Counted from the stretch's first letter, positions 1-8,164 are shown. The stretch: DNA of 20,513 bases from an uncultured Oscillospiraceae bacterium (GCA_950097605.1 CATNEU010000004.1:1-20513), one strand, 5' to 3'. Program-made: numbers and translations. Notes: generated from the sequence alone by a model not told the origin.

Positions 1-325
1 CCACCTGAACGTTTTCGCTCATCGGATGCTTTTTGCTCACGAGGATTAGCTGCCAATCGCCCTGGCTGTCCACGCCGCCGCCCGTCGGTTTGTCGCTGGA
101 AACCTGCGTTTCCGTGGAAGGCGTCTTCGACGAGGAGTCCTCCGAGGCGGTCCCCTCATCGGACGAGGAATTGATTGACGGCTGGGAGGACGAACTGTCC
201 GGCAAGCCGCTGCTTTCCCCCTCGTCCGGTTTCGCGCAGCCTGCCAAACTCAAAAGCATGCCCGCCAACACGATCCCGGCGACAATCGCCTTATAAACCC
301 GATATAAACCATTCTTTTTATGCAT
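1..325 (-). CDS. VanY-like D-alanyl-D-alanine carboxypeptidase lipoprotein, N-terminal part (cut by window edge)
   Basis: The reading frame starts at an ATG preceded by AAAGGAGTG and stays open to the window edge, giving about 108 residues of the N-terminus. It opens with a basic stretch, a hydrophobic segment (about residues 12-28) and the lipobox LAGC with Cys30, so it should be exported and lipid-anchored. A Ser/Thr/Asp/Glu-rich linker follows (about 35-85). The last visible residues, including WQLILVSKKHPM, resemble the start of the VanY (LAS zinc peptidase) catalytic domain, which often reads WNLILVNK.HP. The zinc-binding residues lie outside the window, so the enzymatic assignment rests on this short match. 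The upstream neighbour on the same strand is alanine racemase, which fits a role in D-Ala trimming of peptidoglycan. The 108-nt gap to alr contains a hairpin but no clear promoter. Confidence 0.7.
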   Translation of the reverse strand, partial: MHKKNGLYRVYKAIVAGIVLAGMLLSLAGCAKPDEGESSGLPDSSSSQPSINSSSDEGTASEDSSSKTPSTETQVSSDKPTGGGVDSQGDWQLILVSKKHPMSENVQV

Positions 326-367
326 ATAGCCACTCCTTTGCCGTCGCACACCGGCACAGCATAACAC

Positions 368-396
368 GCGCTGTCTCGTGCGGGTATTGACAGCGC
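368..396. other. Perfect 8-bp inverted repeat between alr and the VanY-like gene
   Basis: The arms GCGCTGTC (368-375) and GACAGCGC (389-396) are separated by 13 nt. No T-run follows on the minus strand, so this is not a standard intrinsic terminator. It could be an operator or an RNA-processing hairpin between the two minus-strand genes. Confidence 0.35.
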
Positions 397-433
397 TTGT
401 CCCCGATATCGTTCCGGCCATTGCCGGCCGGGG

Positions 434-1630
434 CTATTCTTCCTGCTTGAGCGCGTTGTAGTCAAACACGCCGACGGTCTGACCATTCTCTTTAAAAATG
501 CGGGGTACGCGCTTGCCGACAATGCAGACCGTTTCATAGTTGATGGTGCCCGCCCAGGCGGCGAATTCATCCGTCGAGACCGCGGCGGGCTCCTCCCCGC
601 CGAACACCGTGACAGTGTCCCCCTCCCGCACATCCGGGATGCCGGTCACATCGAGCATCAACTGGTCCATGCAGACCCTGCCGCACACCGGTGCGCGCTG
701 TCCCGCCACCGCCATCACGGCTTTTCCGGCGCTCACGCGCGGATAGCCGTCGGCATAGCCGATGGGCACCGTTGCGATTCTGCGGACCTCCTGCGCGCGA
801 TAGACACGGCCATAGCTGACCGACGCGCCCGGTTCAATCTCCTTGAGCATCGAAATCACCGATTTGAGCTGCATCGCAGGCTTCAGGTCAATCCGCTTCC
901 TGGTCGCCTCGCTGGGATGCAGGCCGTATAGGATGATGCCGGGGCGCACCATGTCGAGTTGCATCTCCGGATAATTCACCACCGCGGCGCTGTTGCAGCA
1001 GTGCCGCAGCGCAAAGGTAACGCCCTGCTCTTCGAGCAACCCGATGATCCGCATGAACTTCTCATACTGCCCGATGGTATAGGCGCGGCTTTCCTCGCCC
1101 GGCTCATCCGCAACCGCGAAATGGGTGAAGATCCCCTCGGCGTGCAACGCGGGCAGGCGGCAGATTTCTCTAATCTTCGCAGCCGCCGTTTGGTCCGGGT
1201 GCAGGCAGTTAAACCCGATGCGGCCCATGCCCGTGTCCACCTTGATATGGACGTCGAGCGCCACGCCCAGCGACACCGCCGCCTCGGACAGCTTGTTTGC
1301 ATAGCTTTCGCTGAACACCGCCTGGGTGATGTGGTAGCCCGCGAGCTGGCCCACATATTCGGTCGGCGTGAACCCGAAAATCAGGATGGGCTCATAGATC
1401 CCCTGGCGGCGCAGGCTGACCGCCTCGTCGATATTGGAAACGCCAAAAAAATGCACGCCGCAGGCGATCAGCTTTTTGGCGACCGCGCCGTCTCCGTGCC
1501 CGTAGGCGTCCGCCTTCACAACGCCCATGATCCGGCAGCCGTCCCGCAGCTTTTTGCGAATCTGCCCCACGTTGTACGCAATGTGGTCAAGGTCGATTTC
1601 GGCCCAGCTCCTTCGGGAAAAATCAAACAA
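434..1630 (-). CDS. alr: Alanine racemase
   Basis: This PLP enzyme interconverts L- and D-alanine in the cytoplasm and supplies D-Ala for peptidoglycan. The predicted 398-residue protein has the full family length. The PLP lysine lies in VVKADAYGHG (Lys39), the RPGIILYG motif that contacts PLP phosphate is at about 229-236, and the catalytic tyrosine lies in VSYGRVYRA (Tyr273). The C-terminal beta domain contains CMDQLMLDV. The frame extends upstream to a GTG at 1717, but the TTG at 1630 is preferred: GGAGGG lies 7 nt before it and the protein then begins FDFSRRSWAEIDLDHI, as family members do. The 53-residue membrane protein lies upstream and the VanY-like carboxypeptidase downstream, all on the minus strand, so the group is probably a small cell-wall operon. 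Confidence 0.97.
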   Translation of the reverse strand: MFDFSRRSWAEIDLDHIAYNVGQIRKKLRDGCRIMGVVKADAYGHGDGAVAKKLIACGVHFFGVSNIDEAVSLRRQGIYEPILIFGFTPTEYVGQLAGYHITQAVFSESYANKLSEAAVSLGVALDVHIKVDTGMGRIGFNCLHPDQTAAAKIREICRLPALHAEGIFTHFAVADEPGEESRAYTIGQYEKFMRIIGLLEEQGVTFALRHCCNSAAVVNYPEMQLDMVRPGIILYGLHPSEATRKRIDLKPAMQLKSVISMLKEIEPGASVSYGRVYRAQEVRRIATVPIGYADGYPRVSAGKAVMAVAGQRAPVCGRVCMDQLMLDVTGIPDVREGDTVTVFGGEEPAAVSTDEFAAWAGTINYETVCIVGKRVPRIFKENGQTVGVFDYNALKQEE

Positions 1631-1744
1631 CGCCAAACCCTCCAAAGTAAAGAAATAGGCGGCAGCCCGCATGGGCCCGCTAAAGCGGACGGGGGCCAAG
1701 GGCGGCTCCCGTCGCACAATCTATCGTATGCAGGCATCCCCGCT

Positions 1745-1906
1745 TCAGCGCACAACCTTCATGCTGATGCCCGCCACGTTCAGCACAATGGATAGTAAGA
1801 TCAGTTCAAAGCCGAAACGGACCGAAGCCATCAGCAGGCCGGTTCCCAGCAGCAATATCAAAATCCCAACAACCAGACAAATCGTTCCCCATTTACGCAG
1901 CTTCAT
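1745..1906 (-). CDS. Small two-helix membrane protein
   Basis: This 53-residue protein starts at an ATG with GAGGGGGC upstream. An in-frame extension to 1951 adds 15 residues without a better ribosome binding site. It has a basic start (MKLRKW), a hydrophobic segment at about 7-28, a short loop containing Arg30, and a second hydrophobic segment at about 33-48, ending in a basic KVVR. This predicts a two-pass inner-membrane protein. I do not recognise a family. It lies 114 nt upstream of alr on the same strand and downstream of a promoter-like -10 with a palindrome, so it may be the first gene of the alr transcript. The frame is short, so its coding status rests on the membrane pattern and the ribosome binding site. 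Confidence 0.6.
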   Translation of the reverse strand: MKLRKWGTICLVVGILILLLGTGLLMASVRFGFELILLSIVLNVAGISMKVVR

Positions 1907-2239
1907 ACCAGCGCCCCCTCTATTCAAAAGCCCGTTGCCCGGGCGAAACAAGCCAATTTGCCAGCCTACCGGCCCTTCCCTTCCAGGGGAACCGGCCGCG
2001 CTCCCTGCGAGCGCCCACGGCTGAAAAACTCAATATGAGTTTATTATAAACCTTTTTAACGCAAATTTCATTAATTTAACGTGAAAAAAGGCGAGGGGAA
2101 GTGGGTTATTTTATGGACGGAATAATTGGGAAGGAAATTTCACAAAGTGAAGCCGTCTGCCTTCATCCAAAACGCCGGCCGCACGCAACGGCCATACGTT
2201 CAAGATGGTCGAGGCATATCCTATTTGTTCACTTGCCTT
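1907..2239. other. 333-bp intergenic region upstream of the small membrane protein
   Basis: No credible gene is present. Reading frames on the plus strand at about 2101-2419 have no recognisable domain and mostly oppose the regulator gene. The segment is AT-rich at 2020-2130 and holds the palindrome and -10-like box described separately. The rest, nearer 1906, would be a GC-rich leader of about 130 nt. Confidence 0.6.
2026..2048 (-). promoter_or_regulatory. Palindromic operator candidate abutting a TATAAT -10 box
   Basis: On the minus strand TATAAT (2048-2043) is followed immediately by the perfect inverted repeat AAACTCA-TAT-TGAGTTT (2042-2026). A repressor bound there would block transcription start. 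The -35 hexamer at 17-nt spacing is poor (ATGAAA), so the promoter may need activation or be weak. The regulator gene just upstream (2240-2443) is the natural candidate to bind it; that link is inference. Confidence 0.45.
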
Positions 2240-2443
2240 TTATCGGTTCTCCACAAGATAATCCAGCGAAACAGGAAAGACATCCGCAATTTTAAGCAGA
2301 ACCTCCAGTTTGGGTTCCCGCATCATCCACTCATAATTTTGATAGGCCTTTTCGGTGACGTCGCAATAGATGGCAACCTCACGCTGCGTAAATCCATGTT
2401 CTGTTCTGCACAGTTGTAAACGTCTTGCCAAAATATCTCTCAT
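2240..2443 (-). CDS. Cro/CI-family (XRE) helix-turn-helix regulator, single-domain
   Basis: This 67-residue protein is essentially one HTH_3 domain. The positions FTQREVAIYCDVTEKAYQNY (about 18-37) match the helix-turn-helix core, followed by the typical helix KLEVLLKIADVFPVSLDYLV. There is no ligand-binding or oligomerisation domain, so it would act as a dimeric DNA-binding repressor or activator. The ATG is preceded by GGGGAT. The gene begins just downstream of the IspH-S1 terminator and is transcribed toward the small membrane protein and alr. Its target is unknown; the palindrome at 2026-2042 is the obvious candidate. Proteins of this size are also common as phage or plasmid antitoxin-like regulators, but no toxin partner is visible. 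Confidence 0.85.
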   Translation of the reverse strand: MRDILARRLQLCRTEHGFTQREVAIYCDVTEKAYQNYEWMMREPKLEVLLKIADVFPVSLDYLVENR

Positions 2444-2473
2444 AACCTATCCCCTACAATTGTTCTTTCCATA

Positions 2474-2529
2474 ACAAAAAAGGAGCCGTCTCATCCGGCC
2501 GGCCTGCCCGGTCCGATGAGACGGCTCCT
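2474..2529 (-). terminator. Intrinsic terminator of the ispH-S1 operon
   Basis: A perfect 15-bp stem (2481-2495 with 2515-2529; arm AGGAGCCGTCTCATC) has a 19-nt GC-rich loop and on the minus strand is followed by TTTTTTG. It begins about 30 nt after the IspH-S1 stop codon. Confidence 0.92.
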
Positions 2530-2557
2530 CTATATAAGCCGACGAAGCAGCTTCTTT

Positions 2558-4531
2558 TTATTCCATGTACTCGTTGGCTTCCGCAACGATCTCGGACTGC
2601 TCCGCGGCTTCCCTCTCCTCGATCACAGCGCGCATCGAAAGGCTGATGCGTTTTTTCTCGAGGTCCGCCTCGGTGATCTTGACGTCGACGACGTCCCCGA
2701 CCTTCAGCACGTCCGCAACGCTGTTCACGCGCTCCCTGGAGATCTGCGAAATATGGATCAGGCCGTCCACACCCGGAACGATCTGCGCAAACGCGCCGAA
2801 CGAGGTGATCGAAACCACCTTCGCCTGGATCACATCGCCAACCTGGTAGTCGCGCTTAAAGACCTCCCACGGGTTGTCCGAAGACTTTTTATAGCCCAGC
2901 GAGATTTTTTTCTTCTCGGTGTCGATATCCTTGATATAGACTTCCACATGGTCGCCTACGTTGACAACCTCTGTCGGATGCTTGATCTTGCTCCAGGACA
3001 GCTCGGAGATATGCACCATGCCGTCCACGCCGCCCAGGTCGACAAACGCGCCATAGGATGTGATCGACTTGACAACGCCGTTGTAGACCTTGCCGATTTC
3101 GATGGTGGACCAGAACTGCTCTTCGAGCGCCTTTCTCTCCTCCGCGAGGACCGAGCGGATTGATCCAACCGCACGGCGGCGGCCTCTGTTGACCTCAAGG
3201 ATGCGGAACTTCACAGCTTTACCCTTCAGATCTTCCAGCGGTTCATTTCTCGAAGCGGTTGCCTGGGACGCCGGGATAAACACCTGCACGCCGTTTGTCA
3301 GTGCCAGCACGCCGCCTTTGATCACGTTGGTGACCGTTCCCTCGAGGATGGTGTTCTCCTCCTCGGCTTTGACGATATCCTCAAAGCCCTTGATGGCGTC
3401 ATACTTCTTTTTGGAGAGCATCACAGTGCCCTCCTGGTCATTGACACGCAGCACAACCAGGTTCAGCTCGTCGCCTTTTTTCACCAGGTCTTCGGGTTTC
3501 GCGCTCGGATCGTCGGTCAGTTCGGAAAGAGGAACATAACCGGCGTGCTTGGTGCCGATCTCAACCTGAATTTCATTGGGAGCAATGCTCGAGACGATGC
3601 CGACAACCGTGTCATTCGTGTATATCGGCTTCAGCGACTCGTTCAAAGCCTCTTCAAAGTTGAATTCCTCGTTCGTGTTCACTATTTCACTCATTGTTTG
3701 AAGTACCTCCTTGATTATGGCAGCCGGCGTGGATGCACCGGCAGTAATTCCAATATTATGCGCCCCCTGCACAACCGCTCTGTCAATTTCCTGTGCTGTC
3801 TCTACGAGAATCGTCTTGCAGTAGTCCGAACAAATATCCCGCAGCTTGGCCGTATTGGAACTGTGGCGGCCTCCAATCACGACCATCAGATCGGACTCGG
3901 CAGCCAGAGAAACAGCCTCATTTTGTCGCTGGGACGTCGCACTACATATTGTACCAAAAATCGTAACATTTGTATATAGTTTTTTTATAAATTCGGTGCA
4001 TTTTTGCCACTTTGCTGTATTATAAGTTGTCTGGGCCACCATAATACACAAATTTTTTTGTATATATTTGTTGTTTTGGCAAATCCCATGCAGTTCTTCC
4101 AAATCTTTAAATACGAAAACCCTGCCTTTGCAGTGGCCGCTGATCCCCTTGACCTCGGGGTGGTCCTTGTCGCCGGCAATCAGGATGACCTTCCCCTGGG
4201 CCGAATGCTCGGCAACGATGCGGTGAATTTTTGCAACAAACGGACAGGTCGCGTCGGCATACGCCACGCCGCTTTCCGAAAGCACCTGGTAGACGTCCGC
4301 CGCCACGCCATGGGACCGGATTACAACGATCTCGTCCGGCCGGGCCTGTTCGGGCGTGTCGATGATGCGCGCGCCCTTTTTCTGCAAATCCTCGACCAAC
4401 TGCGGATTGTGGATGATCGGGCCGAGGGTGCACACTTTTTTGCCCTGCGTAAGCAGCTCGTATACAAGCGAGACGGCGCGGTCAACGCCAAAACAGAAAC
4501 CCGCTGTTTTGGCTACGGTAATCGTCCCCAT
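2558..4531 (-). CDS. ispH: 4-hydroxy-3-methylbut-2-enyl diphosphate reductase fused to ribosomal protein S1-like domains
   Basis: The predicted protein has 657 residues. Residues 1 to about 281 are IspH, the last enzyme of the MEP pathway, which converts HMBPP to IPP/DMAPP. The Fe-S ligands Cys13, Cys96 and Cys196 are present, as are His41, His74, His124, Glu126 and Thr168 of the substrate pocket. Residues about 306-374, 393-461, 479-547 and 564-633 are four S1 RNA-binding domains, the last two with strong ITSYGAFVDLGGVDGMVHIS-like cores. This fusion is known in Clostridia. The ATG overlaps the plsC stop codon by one base (TGATG), with GGAGG 7 nt upstream, so translation is probably coupled; a GTG one codon earlier is possible. 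About 140 nt inside the IspH part are unusually AT-rich (see findings), but the frame and key residues are intact. Confidence 0.97.
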   Translation of the reverse strand: MGTITVAKTAGFCFGVDRAVSLVYELLTQGKKVCTLGPIIHNPQLVEDLQKKGARIIDTPEQARPDEIVVIRSHGVAADVYQVLSESGVAYADATCPFVAKIHRIVAEHSAQGKVILIAGDKDHPEVKGISGHCKGRVFVFKDLEELHGICQNNKYIQKNLCIMVAQTTYNTAKWQKCTEFIKKLYTNVTIFGTICSATSQRQNEAVSLAAESDLMVVIGGRHSSNTAKLRDICSDYCKTILVETAQEIDRAVVQGAHNIGITAGASTPAAIIKEVLQTMSEIVNTNEEFNFEEALNESLKPIYTNDTVVGIVSSIAPNEIQVEIGTKHAGYVPLSELTDDPSAKPEDLVKKGDELNLVVLRVNDQEGTVMLSKKKYDAIKGFEDIVKAEEENTILEGTVTNVIKGGVLALTNGVQVFIPASQATASRNEPLEDLKGKAVKFRILEVNRGRRRAVGSIRSVLAEERKALEEQFWSTIEIGKVYNGVVKSITSYGAFVDLGGVDGMVHISELSWSKIKHPTEVVNVGDHVEVYIKDIDTEKKKISLGYKKSSDNPWEVFKRDYQVGDVIQAKVVSITSFGAFAQIVPGVDGLIHISQISRERVNSVADVLKVGDVVDVKITEADLEKKRISLSMRAVIEEREAAEQSEIVAEANEYME

Positions 4532-5127
4532 CACGGCGCCTCCAGCAGCTCGGTAATCCGTTCGGTGAGTACCCGGCAGGCATTTTTGAGGTCGGAGGCG
4601 TTTTTGCCGTTCACCCGGATCTGCTCGTTTGGAATCGGCTTGCCATAGCGGACCGTGACTTTTTTAAACGGGCAGAGGTGCTTTCCCTTAAAAACCACGG
4701 CGGTCGGCACAATGTCGCTGCCGGTCTGGGAAGCGATGAGCACCGCGCCGGATTTGAGCTTGAGCAACTTTCCGTCCTTTGAACGGGTGCCCTCCGGGAA
4801 GATGGCCAGAATATTCCCGTCCTCAACCGTCTGTATGGACTTTTCAATCGCGGATGTATCGTTTTTTCCGCGGCGCACCGGAATCGCGCCCAGCCCGGTG
4901 AAGAGCTTCGCGCCCAGCTTGGTGCGGAACAGCTCCTCCTTAGCCATGAAAAAAAGCTGCCTCTTTGGAAAAATGCCCACGAATATCGGGTCGAAATCGG
5001 TTCTGTGGTTGGAAGCCAGCACAAAACCGCCCTCTGCCGGCAGGTTTTCGATGCCCTCGCAGCGCATTCTGAAGAACAGCCGCACCACCGCGCCGCAGAA
5101 GACCTGCCCGAACGTGTACAAACTCAT
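4531..5127 (-). CDS. plsC: 1-acyl-sn-glycerol-3-phosphate acyltransferase (PlsC family)
   Basis: This enzyme transfers an acyl chain to lysophosphatidic acid to make phosphatidic acid at the cytoplasmic membrane. The 198-residue protein contains the HX4D catalytic motif (NHRTDFD, His41-Asp46), block II GAIPVRR (about 80-86), block III FPEGTRS (110-116, phosphate binding) and block IV VPTAVV (140-145). An N-terminal hydrophobic segment is consistent with membrane association. The chosen ATG at 5127 has GGGGAGG 8 nt upstream; the frame runs up to 5157 but lacks support there. The gene lies 62 nt after cmk and overlaps ispH-S1 by one base, the usual order in clostridial genomes. Acyl specificity cannot be read from sequence. 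Confidence 0.94.
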   Translation of the reverse strand: MSLYTFGQVFCGAVVRLFFRMRCEGIENLPAEGGFVLASNHRTDFDPIFVGIFPKRQLFFMAKEELFRTKLGAKLFTGLGAIPVRRGKNDTSAIEKSIQTVEDGNILAIFPEGTRSKDGKLLKLKSGAVLIASQTGSDIVPTAVVFKGKHLCPFKKVTVRYGKPIPNEQIRVNGKNASDLKNACRVLTERITELLEAP

Positions 5128-5189
5128 AGACGAAACCTCCCCGGCCGGTCCGCCCAAAGCGGCGGCGGACAGCCGTATCTAAGCATAGC

Positions 5190-5852
5190 TTACACTCTTT
5201 CCCTAATGATTGTCAAGACCAAATGCACAGATTCCTCGAAACTGCAATCTGTGGTGTTGGCCAAAACAGCGTCCTCGGCCCGGCGCAGCGGCGCGGTCTC
5301 GCGGTGGGTGTCGTTGTAATCCCGCTGCCGCACATCGGCAAGCACTTCTTCATACGTCACGTCGGCCCCCTTGGCCGTAAGCTCGTCAAACCGCCGTTTT
5401 GCACGCACCGTATCGTCCGCCGTCAGAAAAATTTTCACCTGCGCGTCGGGCAGCACCACGGTGCCGATGTCCCGGCCGTCCATGACGACGTTGTTCTCCC
5501 GTGCCAGCGACCGTTGCAGTTCAAACAGGAAATCCCGCACCGCGCGAACGGCCGACACGCGAGAAGCCCCCATCGAAACCTCCGGCGTGCGGATCAGATC
5601 CGACACATCCGCACCGTTTGCAAACACGCGCTGCTCGCCGTCTATGAACTTCAGCTCGATCCGCATACCGGCAAGCCCGTCCGCAACCGCGGCGGAATCG
5701 TCCAGGTCGACGCCGCCCCGCAGCATCTGGTAGGCAATCGCGCGGTACAGTGCGCCGGTATCCACATAGATATAGCCCAGCGCCTGCGCCGCGCGCCTGG
5801 CGATGGTGCTTTTGCCCGCGCCCGAAGGCCCGTCTATTGCAACTGCAATCAT
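5190..5852 (-). CDS. cmk: (d)CMP kinase
   Basis: Cytidylate kinase phosphorylates CMP and dCMP using ATP in pyrimidine salvage and RNA turnover. The 220-residue protein starts IAVAIDGPSGAGKST, with the P-loop at residues 8-16. It has YVDTGALYRA (about 29-38), the nucleotide-binding motif MDGRDIGTVVLPDA, and the lid-region arginines in AKRRFDEL and VRQRDYNDTHRE. The ATG at 5852 is chosen because the family starts directly with this beta strand and GGGAGTGGGAG lies just upstream; a 15-residue in-frame extension to 5897 is not supported. It sits between the flavoprotein gene (144-nt gap) and plsC (62-nt gap), all on the minus strand. Confidence 0.96.
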   Translation of the reverse strand: MIAVAIDGPSGAGKSTIARRAAQALGYIYVDTGALYRAIAYQMLRGGVDLDDSAAVADGLAGMRIELKFIDGEQRVFANGADVSDLIRTPEVSMGASRVSAVRAVRDFLFELQRSLARENNVVMDGRDIGTVVLPDAQVKIFLTADDTVRAKRRFDELTAKGADVTYEEVLADVRQRDYNDTHRETAPLRRAEDAVLANTTDCSFEESVHLVLTIIRERV

Positions 5853-5996
5853 TTCTCCCACTCCCTTTATCACAAGCCTGCTGCAAAACAGGCTCAATTG
5901 GTTTCACTTTCACACAAGTCCGCAGCTCGCCCGCCATTTGGGCATTCCATCTTTTCAAATTCCAATCAGATGCCGCCCGTTCACAACCGTGGCCGG

Positions 5997-7253
5997 CTAC
6001 GCATGCCTGCCGGCCGCATAGCCGGTCGCATAGGCAATCTGCAAGTTGAACCCGCCGGTATAGGCGTCCACGTCGAGCACCTCGCCCGCAAAGAACAGGC
6101 CCTTCACCAGTTTGGACTCCATCGTCTTGGGCAGAACCTCTTTGGTGTTCACGCCGCCCGTGGTGACGATCGCCTCGTCCACCGGGCGGAAGCCCTTCAC
6201 CGTCACCGTGAGGTTTTTGAGCAGCGCGCCGAGGCGCTGCCGGTCCTCGCGCGAAACCTGGTGCACCTTGCAGTCCGGCGCAATTCCCGACAGCCGCACA
6301 ATCACCGGAATGCACTTTGCCGGCAGCAAATCGCCCAGCGCGTTTGCAAAGTCCCGGTTTGCATACTTTTCAAAATCCCGCTGCAGCCGTTTGTCGAGCT
6401 GGGCGGCGTCCAGCGCGGGCTTCAGGTCAATTTTCACTTGATAGCGCCCGCGCTGCATCTGCCGCAGGTGACAGCTCGCGCTGAGGATCAGCGGCCCCGA
6501 AAGGCCAAAGTGGGTGAACAGCATTTCTCCAAAGCCCTGAAAGACTGTTTTCCCACCCGCCATCAAATCCACCGCCTGCACGGAAACATTGCGAAGCGAA
6601 AGCCCCATCAGCTCGCCGCACCAGTGTTCGCAGGCCACAAGCGGTACCAGCGAGGGGCCGGGCTGCACCACGGTATGGCCTGCCTGCCTGGCGAGGCGGT
6701 AGCCGTCCCCGGTCGAGCCGGTCAACGGGTAGGACAGCCCGCCGGTGCAGACGATCACGCTCTCCGCGTGGATTTTTTCGCCGTCCGCAAGCTGAACGCC
6801 CGTCACCCGCCCGTCTTCGAGCAGCAGGGCCTGTACCGTCCCCGTCCGCACGCCGCAGCCGCTCGCGCGCGCGTAGGCCTCCAGGCAGTCCGCAATATCC
6901 TTCGCGCGGTCGGTTTCCGGAAACACCCGGTTCCCGCGTTCGGTTTTCAACGGCACGCCATGCTCCTCAAAAAAGGCTACCGCGTCGCGCGGCGAAAACT
7001 GCGAGAGCGCGGAATAGAGAAAACGGCCGCCCGTCGCGACGTTTTCAATAAACTCCGGTATCTCGCAGTTGTTCGTGACGTTGCACCGGCCTTTGCCGGT
7101 AATGAGCACCTTGCGCGCGCACCGCGCGTTTTTCTCCACCAGCAGTGTCCGCCGGCCGCATCCGGCCGCGGTCCCCGCCGCCATCAAACCCGCGGCGCCG
7201 CCGCCCACCACCAAAACCTCCGTCTTTTCCGTCACGTCAAACCGCCTTTCCAC
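5997..7253 (-). CDS. NAD(P)/FAD-dependent oxidoreductase, HI0933/BaiN family
   Basis: This is a soluble flavoprotein of the COG2081 type. The N-terminal Rossmann motif VVGGGAAGLMAA binds FAD. KVLITGKGRCNVTN and CTGGLSYPLTGSTGDGY are family signatures, and the C-terminal motif LFFAGEVLDVDAYTGGFNLQ closes the FAD site. Length is 418 residues from the GTG at 7253 (AAAGGA 6 nt upstream), or 412 from the GTG at 7235 (AAGGCGG 6 nt upstream); both are plausible. The physiological substrate is uncertain. One member, BaiN, has been linked to bile-acid 7-dehydroxylation intermediates, but most members are uncharacterised, so that role should not be assumed. It begins 18 nt after the RpiR-type regulator and precedes cmk, suggesting cotranscription. 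Confidence 0.92.
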   Translation of the reverse strand: MERRFDVTEKTEVLVVGGGAAGLMAAGTAAGCGRRTLLVEKNARCARKVLITGKGRCNVTNNCEIPEFIENVATGGRFLYSALSQFSPRDAVAFFEEHGVPLKTERGNRVFPETDRAKDIADCLEAYARASGCGVRTGTVQALLLEDGRVTGVQLADGEKIHAESVIVCTGGLSYPLTGSTGDGYRLARQAGHTVVQPGPSLVPLVACEHWCGELMGLSLRNVSVQAVDLMAGGKTVFQGFGEMLFTHFGLSGPLILSASCHLRQMQRGRYQVKIDLKPALDAAQLDKRLQRDFEKYANRDFANALGDLLPAKCIPVIVRLSGIAPDCKVHQVSREDRQRLGALLKNLTVTVKGFRPVDEAIVTTGGVNTKEVLPKTMESKLVKGLFFAGEVLDVDAYTGGFNLQIAYATGYAAGRHA

Positions 7254-7271
7254 GTTTTATCCTTTTCCCCG

Positions 7272-8141
7272 CTATGCCAGCTCGTCCGATTTCTCATAGA
7301 CGTCGTATTCGTCCCAAATGCGTTCGAGCTTTGCAAACGTTTCGGAAATCTGCTCGCTGCGCTTGAGCCCTATGGCCACAATCAGCGCGTTGATCAGGCT
7401 CAGCGGCGCGACCAGCGAATCCACAAACGAGGCCATATCGCTGCGGGCGACCAGTGTGCAGTCCGCGCACTGCGCAAGCGGCGAATCCATCGAGTCGGTG
7501 ATTGCGAGCACCTTTGCGCCGTTGTCCCGGGCATATTCGAGCGCGCGCACCGTGCGTTTGGAATAGCGCGGAAAACTGATCCCCAACAGCACGTCCCCCT
7601 GCGAGATGCGCAGCATACTCTCGAACATTTCGGAGACGCTCGTGGTGTTGATAAAGCGCACGTTGTCGAAGATCAAATTGAAATAGAAACCGATAAAACT
7701 TGCAAGCGCCGCCGAGCTGCGCACGCCGATGACGTAGATATTGCGCGCCTGCAGCAGCGTTTCCACGGCCTTTCCAAAGTCCTCCTTGGAGGTCTCCTCG
7801 AGCGTCTTGCGGATTTTTTCAATGTCCAGGCTCAGCACCTTTGTGAGAATATCGGTGTTGCCGAGCTGGTCGTTGGTCACCTCCATGCGCTGGACCGCCG
7901 TGAGCTTGTTCCGGATCATCTCCTGCAGCGAGCGCTGCAACTGCGGATAGCCCTCGTACCCGACCTCCGACGCAAACCGCACAACGGTTGATTCCGACAC
8001 GCCGACCGTTGCGCCAAGGCGGGAGGCCGTCATAAAGGCGGCCTTGTCGTAGTGCACGAGGATGTATTGGGCAATGCGCTTCTGCCCCTTTGAAAACGAG
8101 GGCATCTTCTCGTCGATGACGCTCAGTAAATCCCTGTTCAA
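7272..8141 (-). CDS. MurR/RpiR-family transcriptional regulator (HTH + SIS)
   Basis: Residues 1 to about 77 form the RpiR-type helix-turn-helix domain (SKGQKRIAQYI, TASRLGATVGVSESTVVRF). Residues about 115-260 form the SIS sugar-phosphate-binding domain (NIYVIGVRSSAALA, DVLLGISFPRYSKRTV, GAKVLAITDS). Such proteins sense phosphosugars or amino sugars. The TTG at 8141 is preferred because GAGGTGA lies 7 nt upstream; a TTG two codons earlier is too close to it. A sigma-A-like promoter (8165-8193) and a nested inverted repeat (8211-8245) lie upstream. No sugar-utilisation gene is adjacent, so the regulated pathway is unknown. It may lead the transcript that continues into the flavoprotein and cmk. 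Confidence 0.93.
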   Translation of the reverse strand: MNRDLLSVIDEKMPSFSKGQKRIAQYILVHYDKAAFMTASRLGATVGVSESTVVRFASEVGYEGYPQLQRSLQEMIRNKLTAVQRMEVTNDQLGNTDILTKVLSLDIEKIRKTLEETSKEDFGKAVETLLQARNIYVIGVRSSAALASFIGFYFNLIFDNVRFINTTSVSEMFESMLRISQGDVLLGISFPRYSKRTVRALEYARDNGAKVLAITDSMDSPLAQCADCTLVARSDMASFVDSLVAPLSLINALIVAIGLKRSEQISETFAKLERIWDEYDVYEKSDELA

Positions 8142-8164
8142 GATCAAATCACCTCATAGCTACC

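Noticed and set aside
2101..2419. Small plus-strand frames near 2.1-2.4 kb
   Set aside because: No recognisable domain, and most of the sequence is antisense to the XRE regulator.
5223..7991. A 922-residue plus-strand open frame
   Set aside because: It lies antisense to cmk, the flavoprotein and the RpiR-type regulator, all with clear family motifs. It arises from high-GC codon bias and shows no recognisable domain.
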